A stretch of DNA of 64,000 nucleotides from Diphasiastrum complanatum (GCA_029204225.1 CM055104.1:23887285-23951284); one strand, 5' to 3'; counted from the first letter of the stretch, positions 1-12,473 are shown. Numbers and translations: made by a program. Notes: generated by a model from the sequence alone, not told the origin.

Positions 1-2519
1 ATTAAAAGCCTATGTAGAAGAATAACTTAGTAAAATTTTGATGGTTGTTCTTGACTTTTACATGTAAATGTTTTATATTGTGATCATGTTCTTTTTTTGT
101 TAGTCCAACAATTTCAACATTATGGCAAGGCCTTTGTGATATAATATCGCAATAATAACTCAAATAAATACATTTAAAATCTCAATAGATAATAACAAAG
201 CTCGGTACAAGCACTGGAAACTCCAATCTCTAATAATACAACTTTCATATGTTTGTCTCTCAGAAGACTAGTTTGGACTTGTAAATCTAAATTTGCTAAA
301 TATCAAGTTGCTATTGAGTTCACTTGAAGTGACATGATAAGATTTATTGATTATTATTATTTTGTTGTGGTAGCAACACAGTTAACCAAACAAAGTTGTC
401 CTAGAAAAGGTTCTTGCTCGCCTTTGATTTCCAATCCGACAACTAGATGAAAGTGAAAACTACCATAGATTTTTAAGGTCAACAAAGGCTATATTGGGTA
501 AGTATTTAGCTTGGTAATTGTCACCATAGTCATTGTGAAAATAATAAGAAGATGAGCATGTGGATGATGGAATCTCTACTTTTGCATGTAGTGGCATCAA
601 TCTGTTGCTATGTAAATTAAGTAGCATGAGAGCATGATAAGATAAATAGGATTTACTATACTTTTCAAGTGATTTATATCTAATTTGTATATTGTTGTAT
701 ATTTTGAATTTAAAATATATCTACTTCTTGATAAGTTGTATTTCATTTGATATTAGTTTATTTTTTATGTTTGAAGTCGCACAAAGCAAACAATTTGCCT
801 ATAAATTTGTGGTATTTATTTTGAGATTCAAACAAATGCATTCATGAGTTTACATAATTGTTGCCAACCATCAATCACATAGTCTTCATGACCCATCTTT
901 GGAAAATCGATCAAATCTTAATCCAATATATGGAAGACATTTTGTATACATCTTGCAAAAGAAGACACTATTATAACCAATTAAAATTTATAGTCAAAGA
1001 AATTACAAAAATATATTGTCACTTGTCATATTTTTTTCATTCAAGCATGTGAGAGCAAACATGCATCGATTTTCAAGTCTCCTCCTCACATATGTGATCA
1101 TTATAATATGAATATTCTCGATCAAGTATGCAATAGAAAAATATATCTGTTTGCTTATTTTTTCTTCTATGCATGCAAGCTATGGAAGTCACTTTTTGGC
1201 CATTTTTTGTTTGCTATTTTCCATGCTTGCATGATCACTAACATGTGGGGTACTTGGGCCTTTGACCAAGGTCCAAACTTAAAAAGTCCAGATCACCATC
1301 ACATTTTTTTCTTTAAATTTGATTTTTTTTCCAAACTCCATTGACCAACCTCAACGCATATAATTGTTTTTGCAAAGCAAGGGCAATAAAGTCCAACACA
1401 TGAAGTCTAATGTCCCTAAGTCAAGTAGATTCTAGAGCATGTGCGGCCAGTCATTTTTTATTCCTCGGATGGATGGTAACTTGACAAGCTCACTTTTTTA
1501 AGGTATACTTAACACATGCAAAACAACTCTCCCAAGAAGCCTGGGCTATGCCCCTACAATGCAAAATCACAAGAGACAATGTGTAGTAGATCCAAATGTT
1601 GTCTTATTTCAATGTAGACAAGAATCGGGCCAAGGCTATTACATGATAGAGTTTTGGTTTTCATAAGTAGCTTAAATAATTGCAATCAAAATGAGATGTT
1701 TTATGGAGTTGTGTACAAAGAAATGAGGACTCTAAAATATTCATTTTAATTCTTGTTCATCAACAATTCACAACAATAAATGGTCATCCTTCTTATGTAA
1801 ACTATTCCTACTTCGCAACCTAGTCCCTAAGTGAACAACCTCGATGCGGTCAACAATTCACAATAGTAAATGGTCGTCCTTCTTATGTACACTATCTACA
1901 CTTCACAAGCCAGTCCCTAAGTGCACAGCCTCGACAAGGCCAAGCAAAAAATAAATCATAATATAGAGCTGAAGACTATGAATTCTTTAGAGTGAATAAG
2001 ACATAAGCCTAACCTCATTAGAGAAAATACAGGCTCAAATAGGGCCCTATAGAAAATGCCATGTAGGAGAGAAAAAACACGCTATTTAAAAATACCATTT
2101 TTTAACTTCTAGGACTGATCTAGATTTTACTTTTGTGAAATTCAAGACATATTACATCATGCCTCATTTTTTGCAAGAAATAATGGAAATCCTAACATAT
2201 GGTCATCACAAGGAATGGAGAAATCTAATTGGCAAGCAAGAGCGACATTTCATAAAAGTATGAATTCCAAAGTGGATGCAACTCAGACGTGGCCTGTACT
2301 TTCACGTGGCCTATACTTTCCATGGATCAAATGCTCACATATGATCCAATAAATCACTCAAAACAAGACATGATTAGCCAATTTGAAGCTAGAAGACAAT
2401 TGAGATTCAAGAGCATTCTCAAACCTAGAATTTTCACTCAAGTTCTTGCTTCTTGTAGTGGGCATTTCCTATCCACCCTCAACCCTAGATCCAAGCACAC
2501 AAGCATCAAGGAGATGAAG
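1..2519. other. AT-rich non-coding stretch
   Basis: I see no gene here. The open frames at 858-1052, 1108-1344 and 2289-2540 are short, low-complexity (Phe, Ile and Lys rich), match no family I know, and lie in AT-rich DNA full of stops. No tRNA, LTR edge or primer-binding site was found. The only structure is a 90-bp tandem duplication at 1761-1941. Confidence 0.6.
1761..1941. repeat. Two-copy tandem duplication, about 90-bp unit
   Basis: Both units (1761-1850 and 1851-1941) begin CAACAATTCACAA, contain a shared block AAATGGTC.TCCTTCTTATGTA and continue through AGTCCCTAAGTG to the end of the unit. They differ at a modest number of positions, so the duplication is not recent. No coding potential is apparent. 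Confidence 0.85.
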
Positions 2520-3201
2520 AGGACCATAAATGGATCTTAGAAAGATCCACAAGAGTGGTTATATGCTTGCTTAACAATCTATCAAAAAACTAGTCATCAA
2601 AAAGTTGATCTGGATTGCCAATTTGACAAACAACAAGCATTAATAATCAAAAGCATTGATCAACATTGAAATCCGAGCCCACACGTGTGAACCATAGCCT
2701 GATGTATGACCTATAGACAGAGTTTGAAGTAGAAATCTATTTGGTTTCATTTGGATCACAAAAACTCAATTTACATAGTGAACTAGCTGGAGATTGCCAA
2801 TGAGCTCCAAAAACAATCTATCTTCTCACTATGGGAGCTTGAAATACATAGTAAATGTGACTTCCTTTGTGAAGTTAGGTGGATTATCAACATGTAATAA
2901 GGATGCTAACTTGGCTCTCTTTCCCTAATTTTCAACCCTAGCCAAATTCCTAGAGTCATGCCTAGTAGGTGTCTAGTTGGTCAATTTTCCACCTTCAACT
3001 TAGGTGTAGGTCTTATAATATAGGAATCACTACCAGAATGAGATGACCAACCCTATAGACTTGACCTAACCTAATCTAGGATGGGTTTCCCACATGGCAT
3101 CATGGCCTCACATTTGTGGGACCTAGTTGTGTACACAATTTACACTATTCTACATGGTTTTTGATCAAGCTAGATTTGCCAATTTTTGGGAATTTATCAC
3201 A
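2520..3201 (-). repeat. 3' LTR of copia A1, end-truncated
   Basis: About 682 bp homologous to the LTRs at 5063 and 33386. It ends with ATCACA next to CTCCTCCTCAAA, which is the polypurine tract read in reverse (3202-3213). The first ~20 bases seen in the 33386 copy (TGTGAAAGTACTG...) are missing, so similarity starts at AGGACCATAAATGG. Confidence 0.85.
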
Positions 3202-3551
3202 CTCCTCCTCAAATTTAGCTTGATCTATCTACAACTCTCTTTGCTGGATGAATTAATACTTTAGAAGTTTCTAAAAAATATAGCTACAAACAAGGAACTT
3301 TTGAGACTCCATTAGAGAATGATGTCCATGAAGGATCTTTCACTACCTCTTAAAGGATCCCTTACAAGATGTTCCATAAATGTGTCTATATACATGTAAC
3401 ACACTTCAAACACTATACATCATGCCAAGCTATGGATTCCAAGGCATTTTGTGCACTTGAAGATATATCAATTAAACTATTAAGTGCATACATAATGTTG
3501 CCAAAGACAACGTGTCCTGCTTGATCTTAAAAACCAACTTTTTAACATCAT

Positions 3552-4520
3552 TTAATAAGTGTAAGGTTGAGAAAAAATCCTGACACAAGACATGTGGGAG
3601 CTAGCCAAACTATCAATCCACCAAGTGTCTCTTGAATTTACATTGCTTGTTGGTGAGGATGTAGATGCCATCAAGAATACATCTCCTTCATCCTCCTCCT
3701 CACACATGGTTTTGTGCTCTTTGCCTCTTGTAGCATTCAGATGCAAAATGCCCCTTCTTTTCACAAAAGAAGCATTTTAGCTTTGACTTGTCCTTTGCCT
3801 TTGAACTTGATGCTTGATCCTCCTCCTTGGCCTCCTTTGTTTAATCCTTCTTGGATCCATTGGTCTGCTTCTTTCCCTTGAATGAAAAATTTACTCTCTC
3901 ATCTCTTTCTTGCAATGATAAGGAACCCATCCTTGCTTTTTCATGGAGCATCCTACACTCTTCAGTCACAAGCACACTATGGAGCTTATTAATAGATGGC
4001 AAAGTGTCTTGGATGACAAAACTTTGAACAAACTTTGAGAATTCATCTCCTAAGCCATTGAGAATCACTTGTACGACCTCTCCATCATGAATCTTCTCTC
4101 CAATGGAAGCCAACTCCATGATTTAGAGACTTTATTCTAAGCACATAGTTTTGTGCACTCTCCTCACTTCTTCTCGTGCTTTGCAAGATTTGGTGTCTAA
4201 GCATGAGGACTCTAGAAGTGTTGCTTGATTCAAAGATTGATTTCAAATAACCCCAGGCCTCTTTAGCACTAGTACAAGATGATACTTCTCTCAAAAGATC
4301 ATTACTTACATTCATCTTCACACAATGAAGTGCTAGTCTTGATCTTTTCTTGTATCTAACTAATTCTTGTGCACCTAGAGGTTCATCTTCATCTTCAATG
4401 AAGAATTCATAAAGGTCTTGGAGCACCATTAGTGACTCCATCCTAACCTTCCAAATAGTATAATCTGTAGAATTCAATCTCTCACTAGCTTCTAAAAGGT
4501 AAGATCCAATAGATCTCATA
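3552..4520 (-). pseudogene. Copia A1 gag-protease, broken
   Basis: Gag begins at ATG 4520 (MRSIGSYLLEA), which matches the start of the related A2 gag (MGSAGAYLLEA, 36428); an earlier non-ATG opening is ignored. The first frame holds the UBN2-type capsid region (YTIWKVRMESLM, then KEAWGYLKS). A frameshift near 4110 moves it to a second frame (MELASIGEKIHDGE) that stops at 3841. Beyond lies a zinc knuckle, CFFCEKKGHFASEC (about 3785-3743), and a protease start in which the catalytic DSG reads DSL (WWIDSLASSHM). Coding then ends. It would have been the particle protein and processing protease of a retrotransposon, and is non-functional. Confidence 0.85.
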
Positions 4521-5049
4521 TCAGTAGTGATTTCAACAAACAAGAAACTGATTTGATTGCTCTAGTAACTCACAAAGGTCTCTCTTGGAGTGTTTCACTC
4601 AAATTAGATTTCTAATCCAATAGATGGATTTATAATCTTAGTTCTAACACTTCCTCACAAAGATGAAATGAAAATTAGATGATGTGAAATCTACTTACAA
4701 TCAAATATTGCCAGTCTTGGCTATTTTTGGACCAAAAAATGACTCAGTCTCCTTCACTCTTCTTGATGTACTTTCAAGACCTGTAAATCACTTAAAAACG
4801 TCTTGATTTTAGCCTAGATTAGTTAGATCTCATGAATCAAACTAAAATCTAACCAATAGCACTCAAACTTGGTGGCTTTGTTTAGAGTTGACCACACTTG
4901 TGGACAATACGGATTTGGATTCCTACAAAGTTTGGAATCAAATCCCCTCACCAAAATGTAGATTCTTACTTGCCCTCTCAATACTTTTTAGCACCAATAC
5001 TTGCTAAAAATGGATTTGCATTACATCAATGGCTTATGCTCTTGTACTT

Positions 5050-5062
5050 GGCTGTGATACCA
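5050..5062 (-). other. Primer-binding site of copia A1
   Basis: Reads TGGTATCACAGCC on the minus strand directly after the LTR end. This is the initiator-methionine tRNA site used by many plant LTR elements (usual form TGGTATCAGAGCC), with one mismatch. It marks the start of minus-strand DNA synthesis and sets the element's orientation. Confidence 0.88.
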
Positions 5063-5755
5063 TGTGAAAGTACTGTACTTTACGACAACAAACGAATCTT
5101 AGAAAGATCCATAAGAGTGATTGTATGCTTGCTTAACAATCTATCAAAAAACTAGTCATCAAAAAGTTGATCTAGATTGGCAATTTGACAAACACCAAGC
5201 ATTAACAATCAAAAGCATTGATCAACATCGAAATCCGAGCCCACACATGTGAACTACAGCCTTTTGTATGGCCTGTAGATGGAGTTTGAACTAGAAATCA
5301 ATTTGGTTTCATTTGGATCACAAAAACTCAATGTACATCGTGAACTAGCTCGAGATTGCCAATGAGCTCCAAAAATAATCTATCTTCTCACTATGTGAGC
5401 TTGGAATGGATGTGACTTCCTTTGTGAAGCTAATTGGATTTCCAGCATGTAATAAGGAAGTTAACTTGGCTCTCTTGCCCTAATTTGCAACTCTAGCCTA
5501 ATTCATAGAGTCATGCCTAGTAGGTAACTAGTTGGTCAATTTTTCACCTTAAACTTGAGTGTAGGTCCTGTAATCTAGGAATCACTACCAAAATGACATG
5601 ACCAACCCTATAGACTTGACCTAGCCTAATCTAGGATGGGTTTCCCACGTGGCATCATTTGACACATGTGTGGGACCCACTTGTGTACACAACTTACACT
5701 ATTCTGCATGGTTTTTGATCAAGCTAGATTTGCCAATTTTTGGCAATTTCTCACA
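5063..5755 (-). repeat. 5' LTR of copia A1
   Basis: 693 bp bounded by TG...CA (TGTGAAAG at 5063 and TTTCTCACA ending at 5755 on the plus strand). It aligns along its length with 2520-3201, 33386-34086 and 57355-57712. The low-coordinate edge abuts a tRNA-type primer-binding site, which fixes it as the 5' LTR of a minus-strand element. Confidence 0.88.
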
Positions 5756-6395
5756 TATGATTAATATCTAACACTATGATCCTTTAACACTAGATCCACA
5801 ACAATGATAGAGACTTACTCTTCTCTCTCTCTCTTTCTCTCTCACAAAAAGCATAACAATGATCAATTCCAATAAGCATCAAATCCAACAATTAGCAAAT
5901 CCAAAGAAAACATGAGAGTTAGAGGAGGAAAGATGGAGAGCAATGACATTTGATATCTATTCCATAAGAGGGCCAACCTGCTTGTATTGAAATGAAGAGA
6001 ATATGTAAAAATGATTCAAATTTACCACTATATATAGTGGATTTAGGGCTTTGGCCTTAAATCCTATTGGCCAATTTCTACCCTAAGTATATGAAATTCA
6101 AAAACTGGAGGGAACCCGTTCAAAAATTGGAGGGAACAAATTTGAATTTAAATTCAGTGCGAACCCCTTTTATTGACTAAGTTGACTATTAGGCCTTGCG
6201 AAATCAAAAGTCCCGCAAAAAGGCCTAAAGTCCTTTTATTAACCTATAACTAATCAATTACCTATGTGATCATCGGATTGGACTTACACATGCAGGGTGC
6301 CAAATCCCTTTCACTTATTAACTATGGGGGTGTCGTGATATAAGCAAATCCTCCAACAAAACTTCATTCATGCATGTGCCTAGGCTCTGATACCA
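5756..6395 (-). mobile_element. Remnant 5' leader of another LTR retroelement
   Basis: About 640 bp without a usable reading frame. At 6383-6395 the minus strand reads TGGTATCAGAGCC, a perfect initiator-Met primer-binding site, followed outward by a TG-initiated sequence (TGTCAAAATTTGAG at 6396). This suggests that a minus-strand element had its 5' LTR starting at 6396 and its leader to the left. No matching 3' LTR is visible. A short CT tract lies at about 5819-5843. Confidence 0.5.
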
Positions 6396-6653
6396 TGTCA
6401 AAATTTGAGATTTGAAGATCATGCAAAGATCTACAATGACCTCCATGCATGTCAAGTTGCACAAGATGCATCTATAATAGATCAAATCGAATTTTCAAGG
6501 GCTATCTATCAAGCTTTGAATCAAGCGTGGTGGATCCTTCACCTAGTAGGCGGACTTAAAGGAGAAAGGCAGTTGTTAAAGACTATAGACCCCTCAAACT
6601 TGTTAATCATCTCAATGCTACTAAGGTAGATATAATTTTGTCATAGTTGTTGC

Positions 6654-8200
6654 ATGGTGGTTGAAGTAGACAGAGTTTTTGGTAATGGCATTGAATGGAA
6701 CTGCCCAAAAGTTGATGTGATAATTGATGGGTTGCTGGTTCAGAATGCTATTGTAGATGTAGGCACTACTATGAATGTTATGAGCACAAAATTAGCGACC
6801 AGGCTGAATTTGACCCTTAAGGAAGGGGCCAACACCATGCTTAAGCTTGTTGATAACGCCAAGCTAAAGGCTAAAGGTATTGTCCACACCCTACTAGTCA
6901 ATGTTGAAGGAAAGATAGCTCGCATTGAATTTCATGTAATGCGGATGCAAACTGGCAAGGAGGTGTATGAGATGCTGCTTGGCAGGCCATGGATCTGCAA
7001 GACAGAGTGTTTAATTGATATACCTTCTGGTTATTTGATATTCAAAAGGGGCAAGAAACATGTGGTTGTAAATGCTTATCCAGATTTACCAAGTAGTGAG
7101 AGGGCCTCAATTCGTGACAGTGATTGGGAATCAGAGCATTCAATTGACACTACCAGTGAAGATTCATCTACTGAGAACCCTCAACTACTGATGCTTGAGC
7201 AGTTTTGGGGAAGGGAAACCTTGGTGTGTATATGTGATGCGGATGTCATTAAGATCCACCAAGGGGACAAATTGGCTGAGAGGGAGCTTCTCATTGGAGC
7301 CTCTTCTGAGTCCAATGAGAAATGTCTTATTAGAGACTTTCTGATTACTGCCACTAGAATTTTTTTCTGGACTTATGAGGACTTTAAGGGAGTTCCACCT
7401 TCTCTGGTGATGCATCACATTCCACTGAAAGAAGGTACAGTGCGACTGATCTTCCCAGCCTATAATACTGAATGGTGTTCTGCCATTGTGCCAAAAATAA
7501 AAAAGAGCGGCCAAGTCAGGATTTGTGTGGACTTCAAACCCCTTAACAAAGCAACGGTTAAGGATTATTATCCTCTTCCTTACACAGTTGGCGGATAAGA
7601 GAATCTATACTTTCATGGATTGTTTTGCTGGTTATATCAGATTGCAATCACTGCCGAGGACAAGCTCAAGACAACATCTACTACCCCATTTGGTACGTAT
7701 GCATATGCATATCATGTTATGCCTTTCAGATTGTGCAATGCGCTAGCAACTTACCAGAGGTTCATGAATGAAGATTTTGGCAATTTGATTTCTGATTCCA
7801 CGAAAATTTTTATGGATGACATTTGCATAGCAACGAACATGATGGAGGAGCATGTCAAGGCATTAAAGCTTTGTTTGTTAGTTTGCAAGGCCAAATCTAT
7901 AGCTCTGAATCCACGAAAATGTCTGTTTGCAGTGCCATATGGATCCTTTTGGGTCATGTTATCAGTAAAGATGGTATATCCGCAGATCCCGCTAAAATAG
8001 AAAAGGTTATGATGATGCTACCTCCGACTAATGTGAAAGGAGTTCGTTCCTTTCTTGGTAGCATCGGTTATTACCGGCGGTTCCTAAAAGACTATAGTAA
8101 GATTACATTACCATTGGTTCAGCAGTTGGCTAAGGATGCACCTTTTATCTAGACAGAGGAGCACCAACAGATATTCGAATACTTATTTAACAAGTAAAAA
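6654..8200 (+). pseudogene. Ty3/gypsy protease-reverse transcriptase (element I), frameshifted
   Basis: The open frame 6654-7598 contains a retropepsin-like domain: the catalytic Asp region reads IVDVGTTMNVMS where DSG/A-T-T would be usual, and the flap-side motif LLGRPWI follows. It runs on into the RT fingers (VPKIKKSGQVRICVDF...PLNKATVKDYYPLP). RT continues in other frames at 7560-7640 (FMDCFAGY), 7640-8000 (TPFGTYAYAYHVMPF, and the catalytic box FMDD in place of YxDD) and 7930-8152 (LLGHVISKDGI...SFLGSIGYYRRF). At least two frameshifts separate the blocks. RNase H breaks off at about 8200, where the LTR of element H begins. The 6405-6629 frame upstream is unrecognised and may be gag debris. 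Confidence 0.85.
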
Positions 8201-9239
8201 GGAGAAAGTCCTCCAAACCAAGGTAGAGTCTCCAAATGTCTTCCAAGCAACCTACAAGCTCCAAGATGCTTCTCAACCCCAAGCTAGGATGCCTCCACCT
8301 GCAAGTAAGGATCTGCAAGCCTCCAAGGATCTCTCCTCCACATGTGTCCCTACTCTTAAACACAAAGGAAGATAACAAGTTGGCCTCAAGTATTCACCAC
8401 CCAACCATAGCTAGATCCAAGCTCCAAGCAAGACCTATCTAGCACCCCCTTGCTAACCATAAACAGATCACAAGCATATCACAACAAACCATATTTTACT
8501 CAAGATCCAAATCCTACTTATGTCCCATATCATAAGTAAGATCTAGACCCTTAGCATACTACACACAAGAATTACTCTACACACTAGTAGCCACACTAGA
8601 GCATAAGCAAGATAAGCAAAAGAGATCTCTCTCCCTCCCAATGGGCGCCCTACTCCTCTTATATAGATGGCATTTACTTCTCTCCAATACACTATGAAGT
8701 TCCATGCACATCCAATGAGGAAGAGAGAGCCCTGGAGGAGTTCAAGAAAAAAGGTCATCAGACATCTTCCATAACTTATGACTCTTTGATTACTATTCTT
8801 GTGGAACTTGAAACTCAATGGACCCTTTAGGAGGGCGCCCTCCTACTAGGACCCATTGCCCAAGTTGTGCTTGTATACTTTGGTCCAAGAGCAATAAAGT
8901 GATAAGGTTCAAGGTTGAGGCCCAAGGTTTAGAAATATAGTTATCCAATGACTTTCTAAGACCTTTCCAGATTCCATACCTCCATCCAAGGCATAGACAC
9001 CTACTTGCCCTTAACCAGGAACACTAGTACCTTTATCTAAGACACCTACCCTTATTCCTAAGGGTACCCCTTATCCAAGGGTTACATGACTCCATACCTC
9101 TGACTAAGGTATGGTCACTTGCCTGCCCTTATCCAAGGGTACATACCCTTAATCCTAAGGGTACCTTGCCATGTAGCCCCCAACACTAAATGGACTAATA
9201 AGGGGTCTGTAAAACTGCTAGTTACATAGGTATGTAACA
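8200..9239 (-). repeat. 3' LTR of gypsy element H (lower edge uncertain)
   Basis: On the minus strand a polypurine tract (GGAGGAAGGAA, 9240-9250) is followed by TGTTACATACC at 9239, the expected start of a 3' LTR. The region extends to roughly 8200, where gypsy I resumes. The TG that should close the lower edge could not be fixed because no second copy is in the window. A TATA-like box on the minus strand near 8660 and inverted GTACCCTTAGG-type motifs at 9040-9165 fit a U3 promoter. The minor open frames inside are not genes. Confidence 0.6.
8655..8668 (-). promoter_or_regulatory. TATA-like box in the H LTR
   Basis: The minus strand reads CCATCTATATAAGAGG about 580 bp inside the LTR start. 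It is the best TATA match in the LTR and lies in the orientation needed to transcribe element H. This rests on motif and position only. Confidence 0.4.
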
Positions 9240-11240
9240 TTCCTTCCTCCTAAACTTAAATTTTTCCTTGTAGGAAAAAATTTGGAAAATTCTTCTGGAG
9301 ATCAGCCTCCTTTTCCCAGGTATCCTCCTCTTTTGATTTGCCCCTCCACCTGACTAAAATTTTCCAAAGCACTCTACTCCGTAGAGTCTTCTGTCGACTA
9401 TTAACAATCGCCTTGGGTTCAGGTGGTCCACTCACAAACTCATCATGAAGAAGTTCCACTAGATCTTCCACAAGGAGCAGGGTCTCCCCAACCCCTAACG
9501 AGGGTTTTAACTTACTAACATGAAAAACAGAATGAATTCCAACATTAGCTGGAAGGTCTAGTTTGTATGCGACCTTGTTTATCACTTGGATAACCTTAAA
9601 AGGACTGCAATACCTAGGCGCCAACTTTGCACACTTACCAATTTTCAAGCCCCTAGAGTGACTAGGGACTCTCAAAAACACCCAGTCGTTGACTATGAAT
9701 ACCTTGTGTTTTCGAGATAGATCAGCATAATGCCTTGCCCTGTCTTGGGCACTTCTTATGCTATCTTTAGCCAACTGTAACATTTCTTGCATATCCGCAA
9801 AGAAATCAGCTGCGGCTTGCACTTGTAGGTTTTTCATATCAACACTAATTGGTGATCGAGGTTGAAAACCATACATAAGCATGAAAGGGCTGAATCCGGT
9901 CGTTGACTGTTATATGCAGATTCCACCAGCGGAAGGTACTGTTCCCAATCAGACTGTCGATGGCCCACATATGCTCGAAGTATATCCTCCATCGTCTGAT
10001 TGATCCTTTCCATTTGACCGTCTGATTCTAGATGATCTGTAGAACTCAAACTTAAAGTTGTTTCCAACTTTTCAAATACTGCTTACCAAAAAATTCCAGT
10101 GAATTTTGGGTCACGGTCACTGACAATATCGTAAAACAGCCCCTGTACAGTCGAAAAAGCTTCTCAACAAACAATTGAGCTAGTTCTGAAGCTTTCACAG
10201 TAGTTTTTGTTGGGATAAATTGAGCAAACTTCGTAAGTCTGTCAACAATGACCCAAACTGAATCGTGGCCCTTCCCTGTACGTGGAAGCCCAACCACAAA
10301 ATCCATAGATATACTTTCTCACTTTTCGGTAGGAAGATCTAAAGGATGTAATAGGCCACTAGCTTTTAGCCTCTCTGCTTTATTCAACTGGCACTTAGTA
10401 CATTTAAGTACATAGGCCTCTACTTGACTTTTCATTTTAGGCCACCAAAATTGCCTTCGAACTAAGTTAAGTGTTCTTTGTATACTCGGATGTCCTGCGC
10501 ATGGACTATCATGACACTCATGCAAGATTTGGGCCCTTACTGCGTCATTCTCCGGTACACACACCTTTCCCTTACGAAACAAAAACCTGTTTTGAATTAG
10601 GAAATCCATTTCAGTCTTTCTTTGATTCAAGGAATCTTGCAAACTTGAATTGACCCCTGAAAGTACTTGTCAATACTTTCCAAAATAAGGATCGGACTCA
10701 TAAAGTCCTTGAAGAGACTGAAACAACCCCAGTTCTATAACAATAAAGCTCAACTGATTAATAACCGGTAACCTACTCAAAGCATCCGCTAGAGTATTTT
10801 GACTTCCTTTATTTTGCATCAGCTCAGCCCATCTAGCTTGCCTCCCCTTTAAGTCTGTAGCATCATATAAATATCGAAGAGTCTAATGATCCGTCAAAAC
10901 TTCAAATCTAGCTCCATATAAATAATGTCGCCAAATTTTCAAGGAATGAACAATTGCCTAATAGTTCCTTCTCATAAGTACAATACCTAGACTGAGCAGG
11001 ATTCAGTTTCTTGCTTTCATAAGTCACAAGATGTCCATCCTGCATCAGAACAGCTCCAATAGCATAATCACTAGCATCGGTCCTAACTACAAAAGCCTTA
11101 TTAGGATCGCCAATGATTAGTATTGGTGCCGAAGTGACACTTTTCTTAAGCGACTTTCGAAAATTGCAAAAACTGAATGAACCTCCATCTGCAGTAACTT
11201 TACAACTAATCTCATTAATTCCATTCATTTGAACTGCCAG
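9240..11240 (-). pseudogene. Ty3/gypsy chromovirus pol, 3' half (element H)
   Basis: Read from high to low coordinates. First comes RNase H (11228-10908, VVRTDASDYAIGAVLMQDG). Next is the integrase zinc domain (10642-10319, H-C-C ligands in HECHDSPCAGHPSIQRT and KCTKCQLNK). The integrase core follows (10306-10052, MDFVVGLPRTGKGHDSVW, first catalytic Asp). The later core includes ESDGQMERINQTMEDILRAY with the catalytic Glu (10067-9834). Last is a C-terminal domain with a chromodomain-like end (LVRWRGKSKEEDTWEKE, 9882-9256). At least four frame breaks separate these. Gag, protease and RT are missing because homology stops at about 11240. Confidence 0.9.
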
Positions 11241-12470
11241 ACGTATAGTAGAGAGTTAAATATTAGTGTTTCCTATTCCATATGTAAAATTTTCAAGAAA
11301 AGACAGTTGTTTCATGGACGCAGTCAATCAAGGTAACTTCATACTTCGAGAGCCAAGCGTCGTTTGTTATGCTCAGTCGGATAGTTCTCGATGAAAGTCT
11401 CTTTTATGGCGTGAGAACAATGAGATTCTAGAAAACGAACAATCATTATTTTTCAATCGTTTCCATATAGCATTACCCCTGCAACAAGGGGAAACTGTGA
11501 TCTATGGGACGCAGGAAGATAGAAATAAAGATCTAGAGGATAGATTATGCAGCATGTTGGCAGTTGACCTCAAAACGGAAAATCAGGCTCTTGAAGAAAG
11601 CTTGTGAGCTATTGGTACCTTGAGATGCACGAGTTGCAGCGGTGATCTTTTTTAGCACAGCGAAGTTTTCGACTATGCGAGCTCAAAAAAGGTTGCTCTA
11701 CTCACTTGAGATTCTCTGGTACCAACTTCCACGTAGTGCTTATTTCTGGGATCACAAAAGGTAGTCCAAGACTGTTGCGGAAATCAAGCTTTCCTTCAAT
11801 TTGTTCTGAAACACTTCTGACATAGTATGCTGAATTTCTGTTTCCTAGAGTCAGGGACCAGGTAATTTTTTGTTTAAATAAATGTTTTTATAAGCCATTC
11901 CTACGTTTAAGAATGTCACTTTGTACTCTTAATGATAAGTTTGCGGATTTTGATACCTCAAATGTTCCGTCCACTTGATTGAAATAATGTTTCAAAATCG
12001 TCATCTGGAACTATGGATATCCGAGAGATAGTAAGCGGCAGCTTTCGGGTTCTTAATGGAGACGAGGAAAATCAAGCAACTGAGAATTTTCCATCTAGAT
12101 AGATTTAACGCACTTTACGCTTGTAAATGGTTTGGAAGGGAAGTTTTCCTCGTGGGTCTAGCACTTTCTTTGTGTCAACCTCCGAGACCTTTTTTATAGA
12201 TATCCGATACATTCAAAACATTCGTTTTGGGGTAATTTTACCGTTGTCTTCTAGTTACCATTTCCTTAACTGATAGAAGTAAAAAAAAAACTGACGCTGC
12301 AAGCCAGGAGAGAATGAGGAGTTTCGGACCTTCTACACGGGTATGATCTTATGAACAAATTGTTGTGAAAGTAAACAACAATTTCTAGCGAAAGAAGTAA
12401 GATAAGTACCATTGGAGAAAGCATGTACTTAGATTGAAGCCTTTAGGAAAGTATATACATATACATATAT
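11241..12470. other. Unassigned sequence with an open-frame island
   Basis: Composition changes from the flanking retroelement, and no family could be recognised. On the plus strand 11404-11605 stays open, is rich in charged residues and reads like real protein (for example QSLFFNRFHIALPLQQGE, then DRLCSMLAVDLKTENQALEE). A short frame at 12013-12102 (MDIREIVSGSFRVLNGDEE) has a similar look, as does a stretch near 11690-11750. They might be exon remnants of a decayed host gene, since the island is bounded by AG before and GTGAG after, or chance. No start or splice structure can be proven. Confidence 0.3.
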
Positions 12471-12473
12471 ATA

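Larger units (their letters stand above)
2520..5755 (-). mobile_element. Ty1/copia element A1, non-autonomous (gag-protease only)
   Basis: Minus-strand LTR element. The 5' LTR is 5063-5755, the primer-binding site lies next to it at 5050-5062, gag to protease runs from 4520 to 3552, the polypurine tract is at 3202-3213, and a 3' LTR lacking its last ~20 bases is 2520-3201. The interior is only about 1.9 kb: integrase, reverse transcriptase and RNase H are absent, so any movement would have needed enzymes from another copy. A second member, A2, lies at 33386-57712 with homologous LTR, gag and polypurine tract. No target-site duplication could be read because the outer edge of the 3' LTR is lost. 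Confidence 0.88.

Noticed and set aside
7185-7514. 109-codon minus-strand frame opposite gypsy I
   Set aside because: It is a shadow of the recognised protease-RT frame on the plus strand.
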